Assembly (NCBI GenBank): GCA_016791475.1
Contig: JAEUWI010000007.1
Coordinates: 115,063-179,062 of the forward strand
Length of the DNA: 64,000 bases
Direction of reading: 5' to 3'
Origin: Candidatus Hydrogenedentota bacterium
GTDB lineage: Bacteria > Hydrogenedentota > Hydrogenedentia > Hydrogenedentales > JAEUWI01
The notes below the pieces were generated by a model that worked only from the letters and a program-made list of their open reading frames with translations, was not told the origin of the DNA and searched no databases. Positions 1-8,049 of this stretch are shown here, piece after piece. The translations under genes and the position numbers were made by a program. Within the stretch, counting starts at the first letter, position 1. Every line of letters starts with the position of its first letter.

Positions 1-948
1 GGCGTTGTCGCGGGCCTTGCCCACGCGCATGGCGGCCTGGTAGACCAGCAGGCGGGCGGATTCCAGACGGATTTTCATGTCGGCAATTTTGTGGGCGATG
101 GCCTGGTGCTTTCCGATGAGCTTGCCCTGGGCCGTGCGGGTGCGGGCGTAGTCGATGGACTTTTCCATCAGGTGCTGCATGGTGCCGAGGTGGCATGCGG
201 CGATGCAGACGCGCTCCCATTCCATGGATTCGCTGAAGACGACGGGGCCGCCGCCGGCAGTGCCGAGAATGTTCTCCGGGCCCACGTAGACGTTGTCGAA
301 GACGAGTTCGCCGAGCATGGCGGTGCGCAGGCCCATTTTCTCGAACTTCTGGCTGGGGGTGAAGCCGGGTGTGCCCTTCTCGACGACGAAACCTGTAATG
401 CCGCCGTGGGCGCCCTTGGTCTCGTCGGTCACGGCATAGACCACGGCCACATCGGCCACGGGGCCGTTGGAGCTGAAGATCTTCACGCCGGTGATTCGAT
501 AGCCATCACCGTCCTTCACGGCGCGCGTGGCCATGTTGAAGGCGTCTGAGCCGGAGGTCACTTCGGTCATGCCGTTTACGGCGATAAGGCTGCCGTCGCA
601 CAGGCCGGGCAGGATCTTTTCCTTCATCTCCGGGGTGGCGTGGCGCGAGATGGGGATGACGCAGGCGAGAAGATGGGCGCAGACGGAGAAGACGAGACCG
701 CCGTCGCGGCAGCCATAGCCGAAGGCTTCCAGCGCCACGGCCACGCTTAGAGGATCCAGTTCGCTGCCGCCGTAATCGCCCGACACCGGCAAGCCCTGGA
801 GGCCCATCTCGCCGCACTTCAGCCAGAGATCGTGGGGGAAGATCTGCTCCCGATCGCGCTCGGTGATGTTCTCGTTCAATTCATTCTGGGCGAAGCGGAT
901 GATCTGCTCGCGGAGCAGTTTCTGGTCTTCGTTCAGGGAGAAATCCAT
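1..948 (-). CDS. Acyl-CoA dehydrogenase family flavoprotein (3' end beyond window)
   Basis: The first 316 residues of an acyl-CoA dehydrogenase-like FAD enzyme read without a stop to the left edge. The ATG at 948 follows a GGACCC stretch. Family signature 1 is visible as GMTEVTSGSD (residues 126-135), the flavin-contacting KIFSSN at 156-161, and the C-terminal-domain GKLIGKHQA region near 275-283. The catalytic base, usually near residue 370, lies outside the window. It is the last visible gene of a same-strand run: MBOAT-SGNH, carrier protein, AMP ligase, then this gene after a 265-nt repeat-bearing gap. Homologues such as PltE and RedW oxidise prolyl groups on carrier proteins. That context makes a carrier-bound amino acid a plausible substrate, but ordinary fatty-acyl-CoA oxidation is not excluded. 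Confidence 0.85.
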   Translation of the reverse strand, partial: MDFSLNEDQKLLREQIIRFAQNELNENITERDREQIFPHDLWLKCGEMGLQGLPVSGDYGGSELDPLSVAVALEAFGYGCRDGGLVFSVCAHLLACVIPISRHATPEMKEKILPGLCDGSLIAVNGMTEVTSGSDAFNMATRAVKDGDGYRITGVKIFSSNGPVADVAVVYAVTDETKGAHGGITGFVVEKGTPGFTPSQKFEKMGLRTAMLGELVFDNVYVGPENILGTAGGGPVVFSESMEWERVCIAACHLGTMQHLMEKSIDYARTRTAQGKLIGKHQAIAHKIADMKIRLESARLLVYQAAMRVGKARDNA

Positions 949-1028
949 TGTGGGTCCTTTTAGAGTTTTGTGAGCGTCCGTCGGGTGCAAACTCGATTGA
1001 CCGGTGCGGAACACAGCTAAAGCGCAAA

Positions 1029-1182
1029 CTCGTTACCACGGTCCTCCGTGGTAATGCCTACCGTGCCGCTCCAGCGGCACAACCGCTTGCAAAGTGGCGG
1101 TGACACTACGGGGTTACTCTCGCAACACTGTTCACGCTGGAGCGTAAACCTATGCATTACCACGGAGGACCGTGGTAACGAG
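1029..1182. repeat. Inverted-repeat element with nested hairpins (REP/BIME-like)
   Basis: Perfect 29-bp arms at 1029-1057 and 1154-1182 face each other. Each arm contains its own dyad: accacgg-tcct-ccgtggt in the left arm and accacgg-agga-ccgtggt in the right. The centre holds another perfect hairpin, gtgccgct-cc-agcggcac (1063-1080), and an imperfect one near 1131-1148. No ORF fits inside. The element fills most of the gap between the AMP ligase and the acyl-CoA dehydrogenase, so it could stall or process the shared transcript. The architecture resembles paired REP sequences or a small non-autonomous element. Confidence 0.8.
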
Positions 1183-1213
1183 CGCATACGAAAACCCTCG
1201 TCTGCACCGCTAT

Positions 1214-2761
1214 CTATTCCATCGTCAACAGTTTCTGATAGTCCACCTTGGCCGTGGAAGTCTTGGGAAGGCCGTCCACCGCAATGAACTTGTCGGGGAT
1301 CATGTAAAGCGGTACTTTCTTTGAGCAGAACTGCTTCATGGCGATGAGTGAGGGTGGCTTGTCGCCGGTCCAGTTGAGGTAGGCGCGGATGAGCACGCCA
1401 TTCTCCGGATCGGGCGTGGCCACCACGGCCGCCTCGGTCACGTTCTCGTGGCTGTAGAGGGCCGCTTCGATTTCTCCCAGCTCCACGCGATAGCCGCGGC
1501 GCTTCACCATGCGATCACGACGTCCGATATACTCGTAGTCGCCGTTCTCGTCGATTTTCACCACGTCTCCGGTCTTGTACCACTTGCCGCCATCGGCGTC
1601 GACATAGAAAGCTTCGGCGTTGCGCTGGGGCAGGTTCCAGTAACCCACCATGACGGAGCCGCCCTTGACATAGAGTTCGCCCTCTTCGCCACGGGGTACT
1701 TCCTTATCCAGAGCATCCACCACCATGCCCACGTCGCCGGAGCAGTCGATCCCAATGGGGAAGGGTTCGGTCCGCTCCTCGGGGATTTGGCCCACGACTT
1801 CGTAATAGGTGCATACGTTGGTTTCGGTGGGGCCATAGAGATTGAAATAGCGCGGCTGGGGCCACATGGTCATCACCGCCCGCAGATGCTTCACGGGGAA
1901 GACCTCGCCCGCAAAGAAGATAATGCGGAGGGCGGAGTGGTCGTGGGGCGCGTCTTGCCCGAATTCCACGAGCAGGCGCAGAATTGAAGGGGTGGAATAC
2001 CAGATGGTGATCTTTTCCGAAGCGATGACCGCCGCCAGTTTGCTCGCCTGCTTGCCCAGCGTCTCGCCGAGCAGCACCAGCTTTCCGCCATGCTTGAGGC
2101 AGACGTAGATGTCCAGGATCGACAGGTCGAAGTGGAAAGGCGCATGGGAGGAGAAAACATCCTCGCAGGTGGGCTCGAAGGCCTCGCTGCACCAGTCGAT
2201 GAAAGCCAGGCCGGTAGCATGGGTGTGCATCACGCCCTTGGGCTTTCCGGTCGAGCCGGAGGTATAGAGGATGTAGGCCAGATTGGTGGTGTCCACATTC
2301 TCGAAGGTCTGGGCCGGGTCCGGCGCGGCGGCCAGGAGCACCATGGGCACGCCGAAAGGATCGAGGAAATCGAGGGCGCCTCCATGGGTGATGCGCTCGG
2401 GACCGAATTCCGCGATGAGACCCTCGGCCAGCTTTTCCGCCACAACGATGGCGCGCACCGCGCAGTCGGAAAAGATGTAGGCATTGCGCTCGGCGGGCGC
2501 GGTGGAATCCACGGGCACATACGCCGCGCCCGCGCGAAGGGCGCCGAAGACGCCGGTGAGACTACCGATGGACTTGGGCATGCAGATGCCCACGCGATCA
2601 CCCGAGGCGACGCCTGCGGCGCGCAGGCGCTGCTCCATGGTCTCGGCCAACTTCTGGAACTGCTCGTAGTTGACGGAGACCTCGCGTTCGGGATCCACGA
2701 CGGCGCACCGACCGGGGTGTGCCCCGGCGGAACGCTCGAGAAGCTGGTGGAGCTGGTTCAT
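1214..2761 (-). CDS. Amino-acid-type AMP-dependent ligase (adenylation domain) acting on a carrier protein
   Basis: A complete stand-alone adenylation enzyme of 515 residues. It carries the P-loop-like core YTSGSTGKPKG (about 166-176), a LYGPTET motif near 300, a YKTGD motif near 400 and the C-terminal catalytic Lys505 in TSTAKVDY. The segment SSHAPFHFDLSILDIYV (about 204-220), followed by WYSTPS, resembles prolyl-carrier ligases of the PltF/RedM type and DltA more than acetyl-CoA synthetases. The start codon overlaps the stop of the carrier-protein gene by one base (TAATG), which implies translational coupling. The expected reaction is ATP-dependent loading of an amino or carboxylic acid onto the phosphopantetheine of the neighbouring carrier. 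The substrate cannot be read with certainty from sequence alone. Confidence 0.88.
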   Translation of the reverse strand: MNQLHQLLERSAGAHPGRCAVVDPEREVSVNYEQFQKLAETMEQRLRAAGVASGDRVGICMPKSIGSLTGVFGALRAGAAYVPVDSTAPAERNAYIFSDCAVRAIVVAEKLAEGLIAEFGPERITHGGALDFLDPFGVPMVLLAAAPDPAQTFENVDTTNLAYILYTSGSTGKPKGVMHTHATGLAFIDWCSEAFEPTCEDVFSSHAPFHFDLSILDIYVCLKHGGKLVLLGETLGKQASKLAAVIASEKITIWYSTPSILRLLVEFGQDAPHDHSALRIIFFAGEVFPVKHLRAVMTMWPQPRYFNLYGPTETNVCTYYEVVGQIPEERTEPFPIGIDCSGDVGMVVDALDKEVPRGEEGELYVKGGSVMVGYWNLPQRNAEAFYVDADGGKWYKTGDVVKIDENGDYEYIGRRDRMVKRRGYRVELGEIEAALYSHENVTEAAVVATPDPENGVLIRAYLNWTGDKPPSLIAMKQFCSKKVPLYMIPDKFIAVDGLPKTSTAKVDYQKLLTME

Positions 2762-3027
2762 TACTTTCCGGCGCTCTTCGTGTTGACCGTGTTGGCGATC
2801 AGGGTGAGGGTCTCGAGATTGTCCGAGCCGATTTCATGGGCCTGAAACTCGATACCGTATTTTTCTTCCAGAAAGGTCACCAGCTTTACCGTGGAGATCG
2901 AATCCAGGATGCCGCCGGAGATCAGGGGGGTTTCCAAGTCGAGGGAATCGGGATCCTCGCCGGGGAGAAAGGTATCGAGAATGTAGGCCTTTACGTCGGC
3001 CTGGATGGATTCAATGCTGTTGCTCAT
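2761..3027 (-). CDS. Acyl/peptidyl carrier protein
   Basis: An 88-residue carrier protein. The phosphopantetheine attachment site is Ser43 in GGILDSIS, followed by the usual helix II and an LEEKYGIEF segment. Length and acidic character match DltC and free-standing peptidyl carriers. The gene sits between the MBOAT-SGNH gene (27-nt gap) and the AMP ligase (1-nt overlap). It is therefore the likely shuttle that receives the adenylated acid, presents it to the flavoprotein, and may pass it to the membrane acyltransferase. It needs a phosphopantetheinyl transferase, which is not in this window. Confidence 0.9.
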   Translation of the reverse strand: MSNSIESIQADVKAYILDTFLPGEDPDSLDLETPLISGGILDSISTVKLVTFLEEKYGIEFQAHEIGSDNLETLTLIANTVNTKSAGK

Positions 3028-3054
3028 GGGGGCTTTCCTCTTTCCTGTAACTGC

Positions 3055-5640
3055 TTACCGGGTTGCGGTTGCCGCGTCGGGCTGGCCCTGCGCCACTGCG
3101 CCGCCGGCAAGTTCCGCGTCATGCTTCTTGATGGTCTCATACAGGTGCTCCGCCAGGAGGCGGTGCGCCAGGGCATTCGGATGATCGTCGAAATCCGACA
3201 CCTGGATTTCCTTGTCCGGGTAGCCCTTGTAGGCCCCGGAATAATCCTCGATGATGTCGAAGCCCGCCTTCCTCGCAAAGTCGAAGAGCTCCTTGATGTC
3301 GTTGTCGGAGAAAGACACGCGACCTTTCTCGGGCATGTAGATGAAGGCCGTCTTCACGCCTTTGGCGCGGCAGGATTCGGCGAATTTGGTCAGCGACCAT
3401 TCGAGGAGCTCCGATCCATAGGCGCTCAGCCGGATCTTCAGCACGGCGTTGTCCATGTCGGGCGTCACACCGGCTTTCTTCACGATCTCCTCCACGAAGG
3501 GGTCGGGCAGCGCCTTGCCGCCCTTCACGCGCTGCACCAGGTGATCGATGATCCATGTCTTCTCAATGCGGTGGCAGAAGATGTACACCGCGTCGAGATC
3601 GAAGTTCAGCATGGTCGAATCGAGAACGATCGCCTTCTGGATCGGGTCGTAGCCGTTTACCGAGAAGTTGAGCAGCTCGTAAGGCATGCCCTCGGCGTTG
3701 AGGCGGTCTTCCGCCAGCACATCGCACACTTCCGCATCGCCGATGCCCCAGCCCATCGTGTGGGAGGAGCCGATCAGGCCGATCCGCTTCACGCCGGCGG
3801 GCTTTTCCTTCGTGTAGGGCTTGTCGCGCATGCCCCATTCGTTCGTCGTGTAGACCTTTCCCTCGTAGGTCATGTTGGTCGAGGGCGTCATGGCCACGCC
3901 GAGATAGTCGTCGCGCTTCGTGTTCATGGTCTTGCGCCACTCGTCGAAGTAATTCTTCGGCTGCTTGTTGAACATGGCCTGAAGCTCGGGGTTGAAGCGG
4001 TCCACCTGGATCAGATCTTCGTAGTAGCCCCGCTGCATTTCCGCCGCGTCCGCGGCGTTGAGCGAGGGATTCTCGATCGCGTCCAGAACGGCCACCAGCG
4101 TGGGGTTCATGTGGCTCTGCACTTCGGAGAGGGCCATGATCATGACGAAGAGACCCGTAAGGCTATTGAGCACGGCGTTGCGCCAGAAGTTGTAGGGCTT
4201 CAGGTTGGCCGCGCGCTGTTTCGCGGCGCCACCCACCTGCCATTGGTCACGGCCCACGATGATGGCCGTGGCCGCGAGCAGCAGCAGCACGCCCCCGATC
4301 TTGAGCACCGCCTCCAGATCCCAGTTGCGCAATTGCAGTAGCGTCGCGCGCCATTCGCCGATGGAGTCCGAAGTCCAGAGCGACCACAGGAAGGTGATCG
4401 TCAGGAAGGTCAGCAGCGTCTTGCCCGCCAGGATGGCCGCGAGTTTCGCGCTGTCCGCCGGAGTCTTGGGCACGAGCTTCTTGTGGGGCCGGGCCTCGTT
4501 CCATACGCTGAAGGTCACCAGTATCCCCAGCAGGATCCAAAAGAGAATATCCTGCGGAGTGAAGAGGGCCGCGCCGCGCAGCCAGAACCACTGGTAGGCA
4601 TGGAGCGCCCAGGTGGCGAAAAAGGCAATCAGGGTGGCGTAGATCATGCCCTGGGTCGTACCCAGTTTCCGCAGCCGGAAAAACAGCGGATAGAAGAAGA
4701 CCTTCATCATGAAGTCCTTCCAATAGATATTGATCCGGCGCCAGAAATCGGTGAAGCTCGACGCGAGCACGTAGTGGTGGTTGCCTTCGGGCAGGTTGAA
4801 GCCGAAGAGGTGGAGCAGCCCCACAATCGTGTGGAACATGCCCGATACCTGGAGATAAAGGAGGTAGGTGCAGACCATGTGCTGGAAGAAGCCCGAGGCG
4901 CCTTCGATTTCAGCGGGGCCGACAATCATGAACTTGTACAGGAAGCGGTAGAGGATAAGCTGGATGCCGCCCCGGATCATCCACTTCACGCCCGTCTGAT
5001 AGATCTTATACGGATCTTCGTTGTAATAGGTCCGGCAGAAGGTCTGGTAGTCCACTACCGGAAAAAGGGGGAAGAGGATGTTGGGGATCATGAAGAAATA
5101 AGCCAGCGAGCGCCAGAGGCTGAAGGGCGCCGACTTGTGGACCAGATCGTACACGTAGATGATCAGGCGGAACATGAACATGGCGCCGAGGATCGGCCAG
5201 ATCGTGCTCGGCCAGGGCGAGGCCACCCAGCCCGCGCGAAACACCGCGAGGATGAGTGCGGCACCGAAAACCAGGCCCAGGCGCACATTCATGGACGCCG
5301 GCACATGGCACAGACCGATGAGCACCCCGCCAATTCCGATGAGCCAGGCCGCGCTCGCCGGGCTCTGGCCACCGATGAGGTAAACCAGGCAGCCGAGACT
5401 GAGCGCCACAAAAAAGGGAAGTCGGAACCGCAGCGGCAGTACGTGATTGATGGGAAAGGCGACCGCCACGATCAGCAGCAACTGGCGAAAGGCCTCACTC
5501 TCAAGGCGAACCGCCTTGAACATGAGCGCCACAAGGACAACCTGAAATACGACGACCGAGAATCGCACAAGGTTCCCCAGGGCAAAGAAGCCCGCGGGTT
5601 CATCTTTGCCCGTTGACACACTGGTGGCGCTCACAACCAT
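3055..5640 (-). CDS. MBOAT O-acyltransferase fused to a C-terminal SGNH-hydrolase-like domain
   Basis: A multi-pass membrane protein of 861 residues from the ATG at 5640, which follows an AAGGAAG ribosome site. A longer reading from 5727 is possible but lacks support. Residues about 20-480 are MBOAT-like: a WRRINIYWKDF motif near 300-310 and the conserved membrane histidine His347 in TWALHAYQWF. Residues about 615-830 form an SGNH domain with GLIGSSHTMGWG (nucleophile probably Ser626), NFSVNG and a terminal DDHPN (His820). In Dlt and alginate acetylation these two activities are usually separate proteins (DltB plus DltD, AlgI plus AlgJ/X). Here they are one chain, heading an operon with a carrier protein and an AMP ligase. 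Likely role: transfer of a carrier-bound acyl group to an extracytoplasmic acceptor. Confidence 0.87.
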   Translation of the reverse strand: MVVSATSVSTGKDEPAGFFALGNLVRFSVVVFQVVLVALMFKAVRLESEAFRQLLLIVAVAFPINHVLPLRFRLPFFVALSLGCLVYLIGGQSPASAAWLIGIGGVLIGLCHVPASMNVRLGLVFGAALILAVFRAGWVASPWPSTIWPILGAMFMFRLIIYVYDLVHKSAPFSLWRSLAYFFMIPNILFPLFPVVDYQTFCRTYYNEDPYKIYQTGVKWMIRGGIQLILYRFLYKFMIVGPAEIEGASGFFQHMVCTYLLYLQVSGMFHTIVGLLHLFGFNLPEGNHHYVLASSFTDFWRRINIYWKDFMMKVFFYPLFFRLRKLGTTQGMIYATLIAFFATWALHAYQWFWLRGAALFTPQDILFWILLGILVTFSVWNEARPHKKLVPKTPADSAKLAAILAGKTLLTFLTITFLWSLWTSDSIGEWRATLLQLRNWDLEAVLKIGGVLLLLAATAIIVGRDQWQVGGAAKQRAANLKPYNFWRNAVLNSLTGLFVMIMALSEVQSHMNPTLVAVLDAIENPSLNAADAAEMQRGYYEDLIQVDRFNPELQAMFNKQPKNYFDEWRKTMNTKRDDYLGVAMTPSTNMTYEGKVYTTNEWGMRDKPYTKEKPAGVKRIGLIGSSHTMGWGIGDAEVCDVLAEDRLNAEGMPYELLNFSVNGYDPIQKAIVLDSTMLNFDLDAVYIFCHRIEKTWIIDHLVQRVKGGKALPDPFVEEIVKKAGVTPDMDNAVLKIRLSAYGSELLEWSLTKFAESCRAKGVKTAFIYMPEKGRVSFSDNDIKELFDFARKAGFDIIEDYSGAYKGYPDKEIQVSDFDDHPNALAHRLLAEHLYETIKKHDAELAGGAVAQGQPDAATATR

Positions 5641-6126
5641 GATCTTCCTTCTCTCTCCCGATTCCTGCAGTTGCCCCGAGTGGGGTATCGTGAAATTCTC
5701 ACTATACACGGCTCGCTGGCCGAGCAACTCCTGCTGAAAGCACGTATCGTGCCAATGTCACACTTTCGACATAATTCGTTATAGACAGACCACTTACTGC
5801 AAGGTGGCACCGTCACTCCCCGGCGATGGCCCTACAATAAATTATCAGAATTGACAACTACTACGTCGAGCAAGACGATTACTGTCCCACTTTTTCGCCT
5901 TGCATTTGCAGACCCGATACACTCAAGTTAGACAACTTGAAAATTGCTCACTTCCGCCTAAGTTTTTATTTTAGTACTTATTAGTATTTTTGTCAATCAA
6001 TTCATGAGCGCCGTTGACTCGCCCCTGGGCCAATCGTATACTGCTCCAGGTATGGCGGGCCCTTTCGGCACCCCAGCCCACCGATACAAGCCCGCATCCG
6101 ATACCCAAAGCGAGGAGAATCGTATC
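5641..6126. other. AT-rich divergent intergenic region
   Basis: This gap separates the minus-strand MBOAT operon from the plus-strand DUF4091 gene. It is visibly richer in A+T than its surroundings, especially 5820-6000, as expected for a region holding divergent promoters. TTGACA-like hexamers occur, for example near 5852, but I cannot pair one convincingly with a -10 box. No coding sequence is supported; the in-frame extension of the downstream ORF to 6004 has no signal-peptide logic. Confidence 0.5.
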
Positions 6127-7848
6127 ATGCGCCGCAGCGCCCTTTCCCTTACACTCGTCGCCGCGAGCGTGGTGAACACGCTGAGCGCCTTCGCCCAGAT
6201 CGGCCTGGAGGTCCTGCCCCTGGGCCCCACCGAGCGCCATCGGCCCACCGGCGATCTCGCCATCCTTCCGCCTCCCGCATTTCGCGCGGCCCGCAATGAA
6301 ACCGAATCGCTTCAATTCGCCATTCGAGCGCTGGGTGGCAACGCGACCAAGGTGGATGTCGTCCTCTCGCCTTTTTCCCTGGCCGACGGGACCCAGCTTC
6401 CGGCAGCGGCGGCGGTGCTTTACCGTGAAGTGACGGTCAACGTCCGCCGCTCGTCGCCCCGGGCCACTGAGGCACCGGGGTTGATTCCCGATGCGCTGGT
6501 TCCCGTGCTCCATCCCCAGACCGGTGAGAAACTCAAGCCCCACTACTGGAATGGCGAAAAGTTGGAAGGCGTGGCCTACGGCGGGACGCCCTTTGATATC
6601 TGGCGGGAAAACAACGAAGTCCTCTGGCTCGATGTCCATGTGCCGACGGATGCCGTGCCGGGCGACTACACGGCCACGCTCCGGGTGACCGCAGAGAATG
6701 CGGAAGCGGTCGAATTGCCCGTGGCCCTCACGGTTTGGGACTTCACCCTGCCCGACGGTCCTACCCACGAGAATCACTTTGGCGGCTTCGGTTCGCTGGC
6801 GGCCTACCACAAGCTCGATAGCACCAGCCCCGAGTTCATCGAGTTGGAGGAGCGCTACAGCGCCGAGCTGGCGGCCCATCGCATCAGCCCGGAAATTCCC
6901 CACCACCTCCTGCCCGCCGCGGGGGAGGACGGGGCCGCCGCGTTTACGCCCGAGGTAGATGCGGCCATCACGGCCTTCGTGGAGCGTCACCATGTGACCA
7001 ACTTCCACATTCCGTCCGCGCCCTTTGGCGATTCCGCGGGGGCGGATCGCGAGAAAGCCCTGCGCTTTTACCGCTCTTGGCATAGCTATCTGGAGCAGAA
7101 AGGCTGGGCGGATCGCGCCTATCTCTACATGCTGGATGAGCCCAATGAAATCGAGGCCTATGAGCGGGTGCGCGAACTGGGCGCGTTGGTGCGCGAGGCC
7201 CACCCGAACATACGGCGACTCGTCGTGGAGCAGACCTACACCCAGGATCCCGCCTGGCCCTCGCTGGAGGAGTCCATCGACATCTGGTGCCCGCTTTTCG
7301 GGTTCGTCGATGAAGCCAGCACAAAGCGCCTGCAGGCTCAGGGCGAGCACGTCTGGAGCTACACGGCCCTGACCCAGACCGCGCCGCCCTACCACCCGGA
7401 ATTTGAGACGGTGAAGGACGATATTCCGCCCTTCTGGGAGATCGACTTCCCCGTTACCTCCTACCGCATTGCGCCCTGGCTCAACCGCCGCTACGGCATC
7501 ACGGGCCTACTCTACTGGTCCGTGGTTTACTTCGGATCGCCCGATCGCGACCCATGGCAGGATCCCGGCTTCCGGGTGCGCTGGAACGGCGAAGGCGCCC
7601 TTTTCTATCCCGGCAACGCCGTGGGCATCGACGGCCCCATCGCATCGATCCGCCTGAAGAACCTTCGCGACGGGATGGAAGACTATGAATATTTCGCGCT
7701 ATTGGAATCCCTCGGCGGCGCCGAGGCCGTCGACGCCATCGTGCGTGAAGCCGTACCCACCTGGGGCAGTTGGAAGAGCGGTCCGGAAATCCTGCCCGCA
7801 CTGCGCGAGCGACTGGCGGAAGAAATCTTGAAACGGAAGGGCCATTAA
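6127..7848 (+). CDS. Secreted DUF4091 / GH123-like glycoside hydrolase family protein
   Basis: A protein of 573 residues beginning at the ATG at 6127, eight bases after GAGGAG, with a signal peptide (MRRSALSLTLVAASVV...AFAQ). The open frame extends to 6004 but that part looks non-coding. The C-terminal hallmark LKNLRDGMEDYEYFALLE is characteristic of DUF4091, the domain of GH123-like glycosidases. Upstream are a beta-sandwich-like N-terminal half and a TIM-barrel-like centre with YLYMLDEPNE near residue 335, whose Asp-Glu pair is a candidate active site. Probable role: hydrolysis of an amino-sugar or other glycan outside the cytoplasm. A 9-bp-unit hairpin follows the stop by 13 nt. Confidence 0.85.
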   Translation: MRRSALSLTLVAASVVNTLSAFAQIGLEVLPLGPTERHRPTGDLAILPPPAFRAARNETESLQFAIRALGGNATKVDVVLSPFSLADGTQLPAAAAVLYREVTVNVRRSSPRATEAPGLIPDALVPVLHPQTGEKLKPHYWNGEKLEGVAYGGTPFDIWRENNEVLWLDVHVPTDAVPGDYTATLRVTAENAEAVELPVALTVWDFTLPDGPTHENHFGGFGSLAAYHKLDSTSPEFIELEERYSAELAAHRISPEIPHHLLPAAGEDGAAAFTPEVDAAITAFVERHHVTNFHIPSAPFGDSAGADREKALRFYRSWHSYLEQKGWADRAYLYMLDEPNEIEAYERVRELGALVREAHPNIRRLVVEQTYTQDPAWPSLEESIDIWCPLFGFVDEASTKRLQAQGEHVWSYTALTQTAPPYHPEFETVKDDIPPFWEIDFPVTSYRIAPWLNRRYGITGLLYWSVVYFGSPDRDPWQDPGFRVRWNGEGALFYPGNAVGIDGPIASIRLKNLRDGMEDYEYFALLESLGGAEAVDAIVREAVPTWGSWKSGPEILPALRERLAEEILKRKGH

Positions 7849-7861
7849 GGCGGGTCGAACA

Positions 7862-7892
7862 GATCAGTCCGATCAGACGGATCGGACTGATC
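7862..7892 (+). terminator. Stem-loop of 9-bp units after the DUF4091 gene
   Basis: A perfect 13-bp stem, gatcagtccgatc (7862-7874) with gatcggactgatc (7880-7892), around a 5-nt loop. It starts 13 nt after the stop codon. The stem consists of 9-bp units that begin GATCAG or GATCGG. There is no clear T-run, so intrinsic termination is only inferred. It is one of six similar stem-loops in the window. Confidence 0.6.
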
Positions 7893-8049
7893 GGAATCGA
7901 TCCGCACCTGAAGCCGCAAGGATTCATGCGGACACGTCCCACGGTTCCCACCGGAAAATCATCCATTGACGAAGTTCTCACCGCTCCGCTACCATGGAGG
8001 GGTGCGAAAAATTGATTTACTCACCTTGCATACCAGAAGGATATTTCCA

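Noticed and set aside
2719..4341. Plus-strand open frame of 540 codons
   Set aside because: It is antisense to the carrier and MBOAT-SGNH genes and shows the His/Val/Gly-rich pattern typical of a shadow frame in high-GC DNA.
6004..6126. N-terminal extension of the DUF4091 protein
   Set aside because: The signal peptide and ribosome site support the start at 6127.
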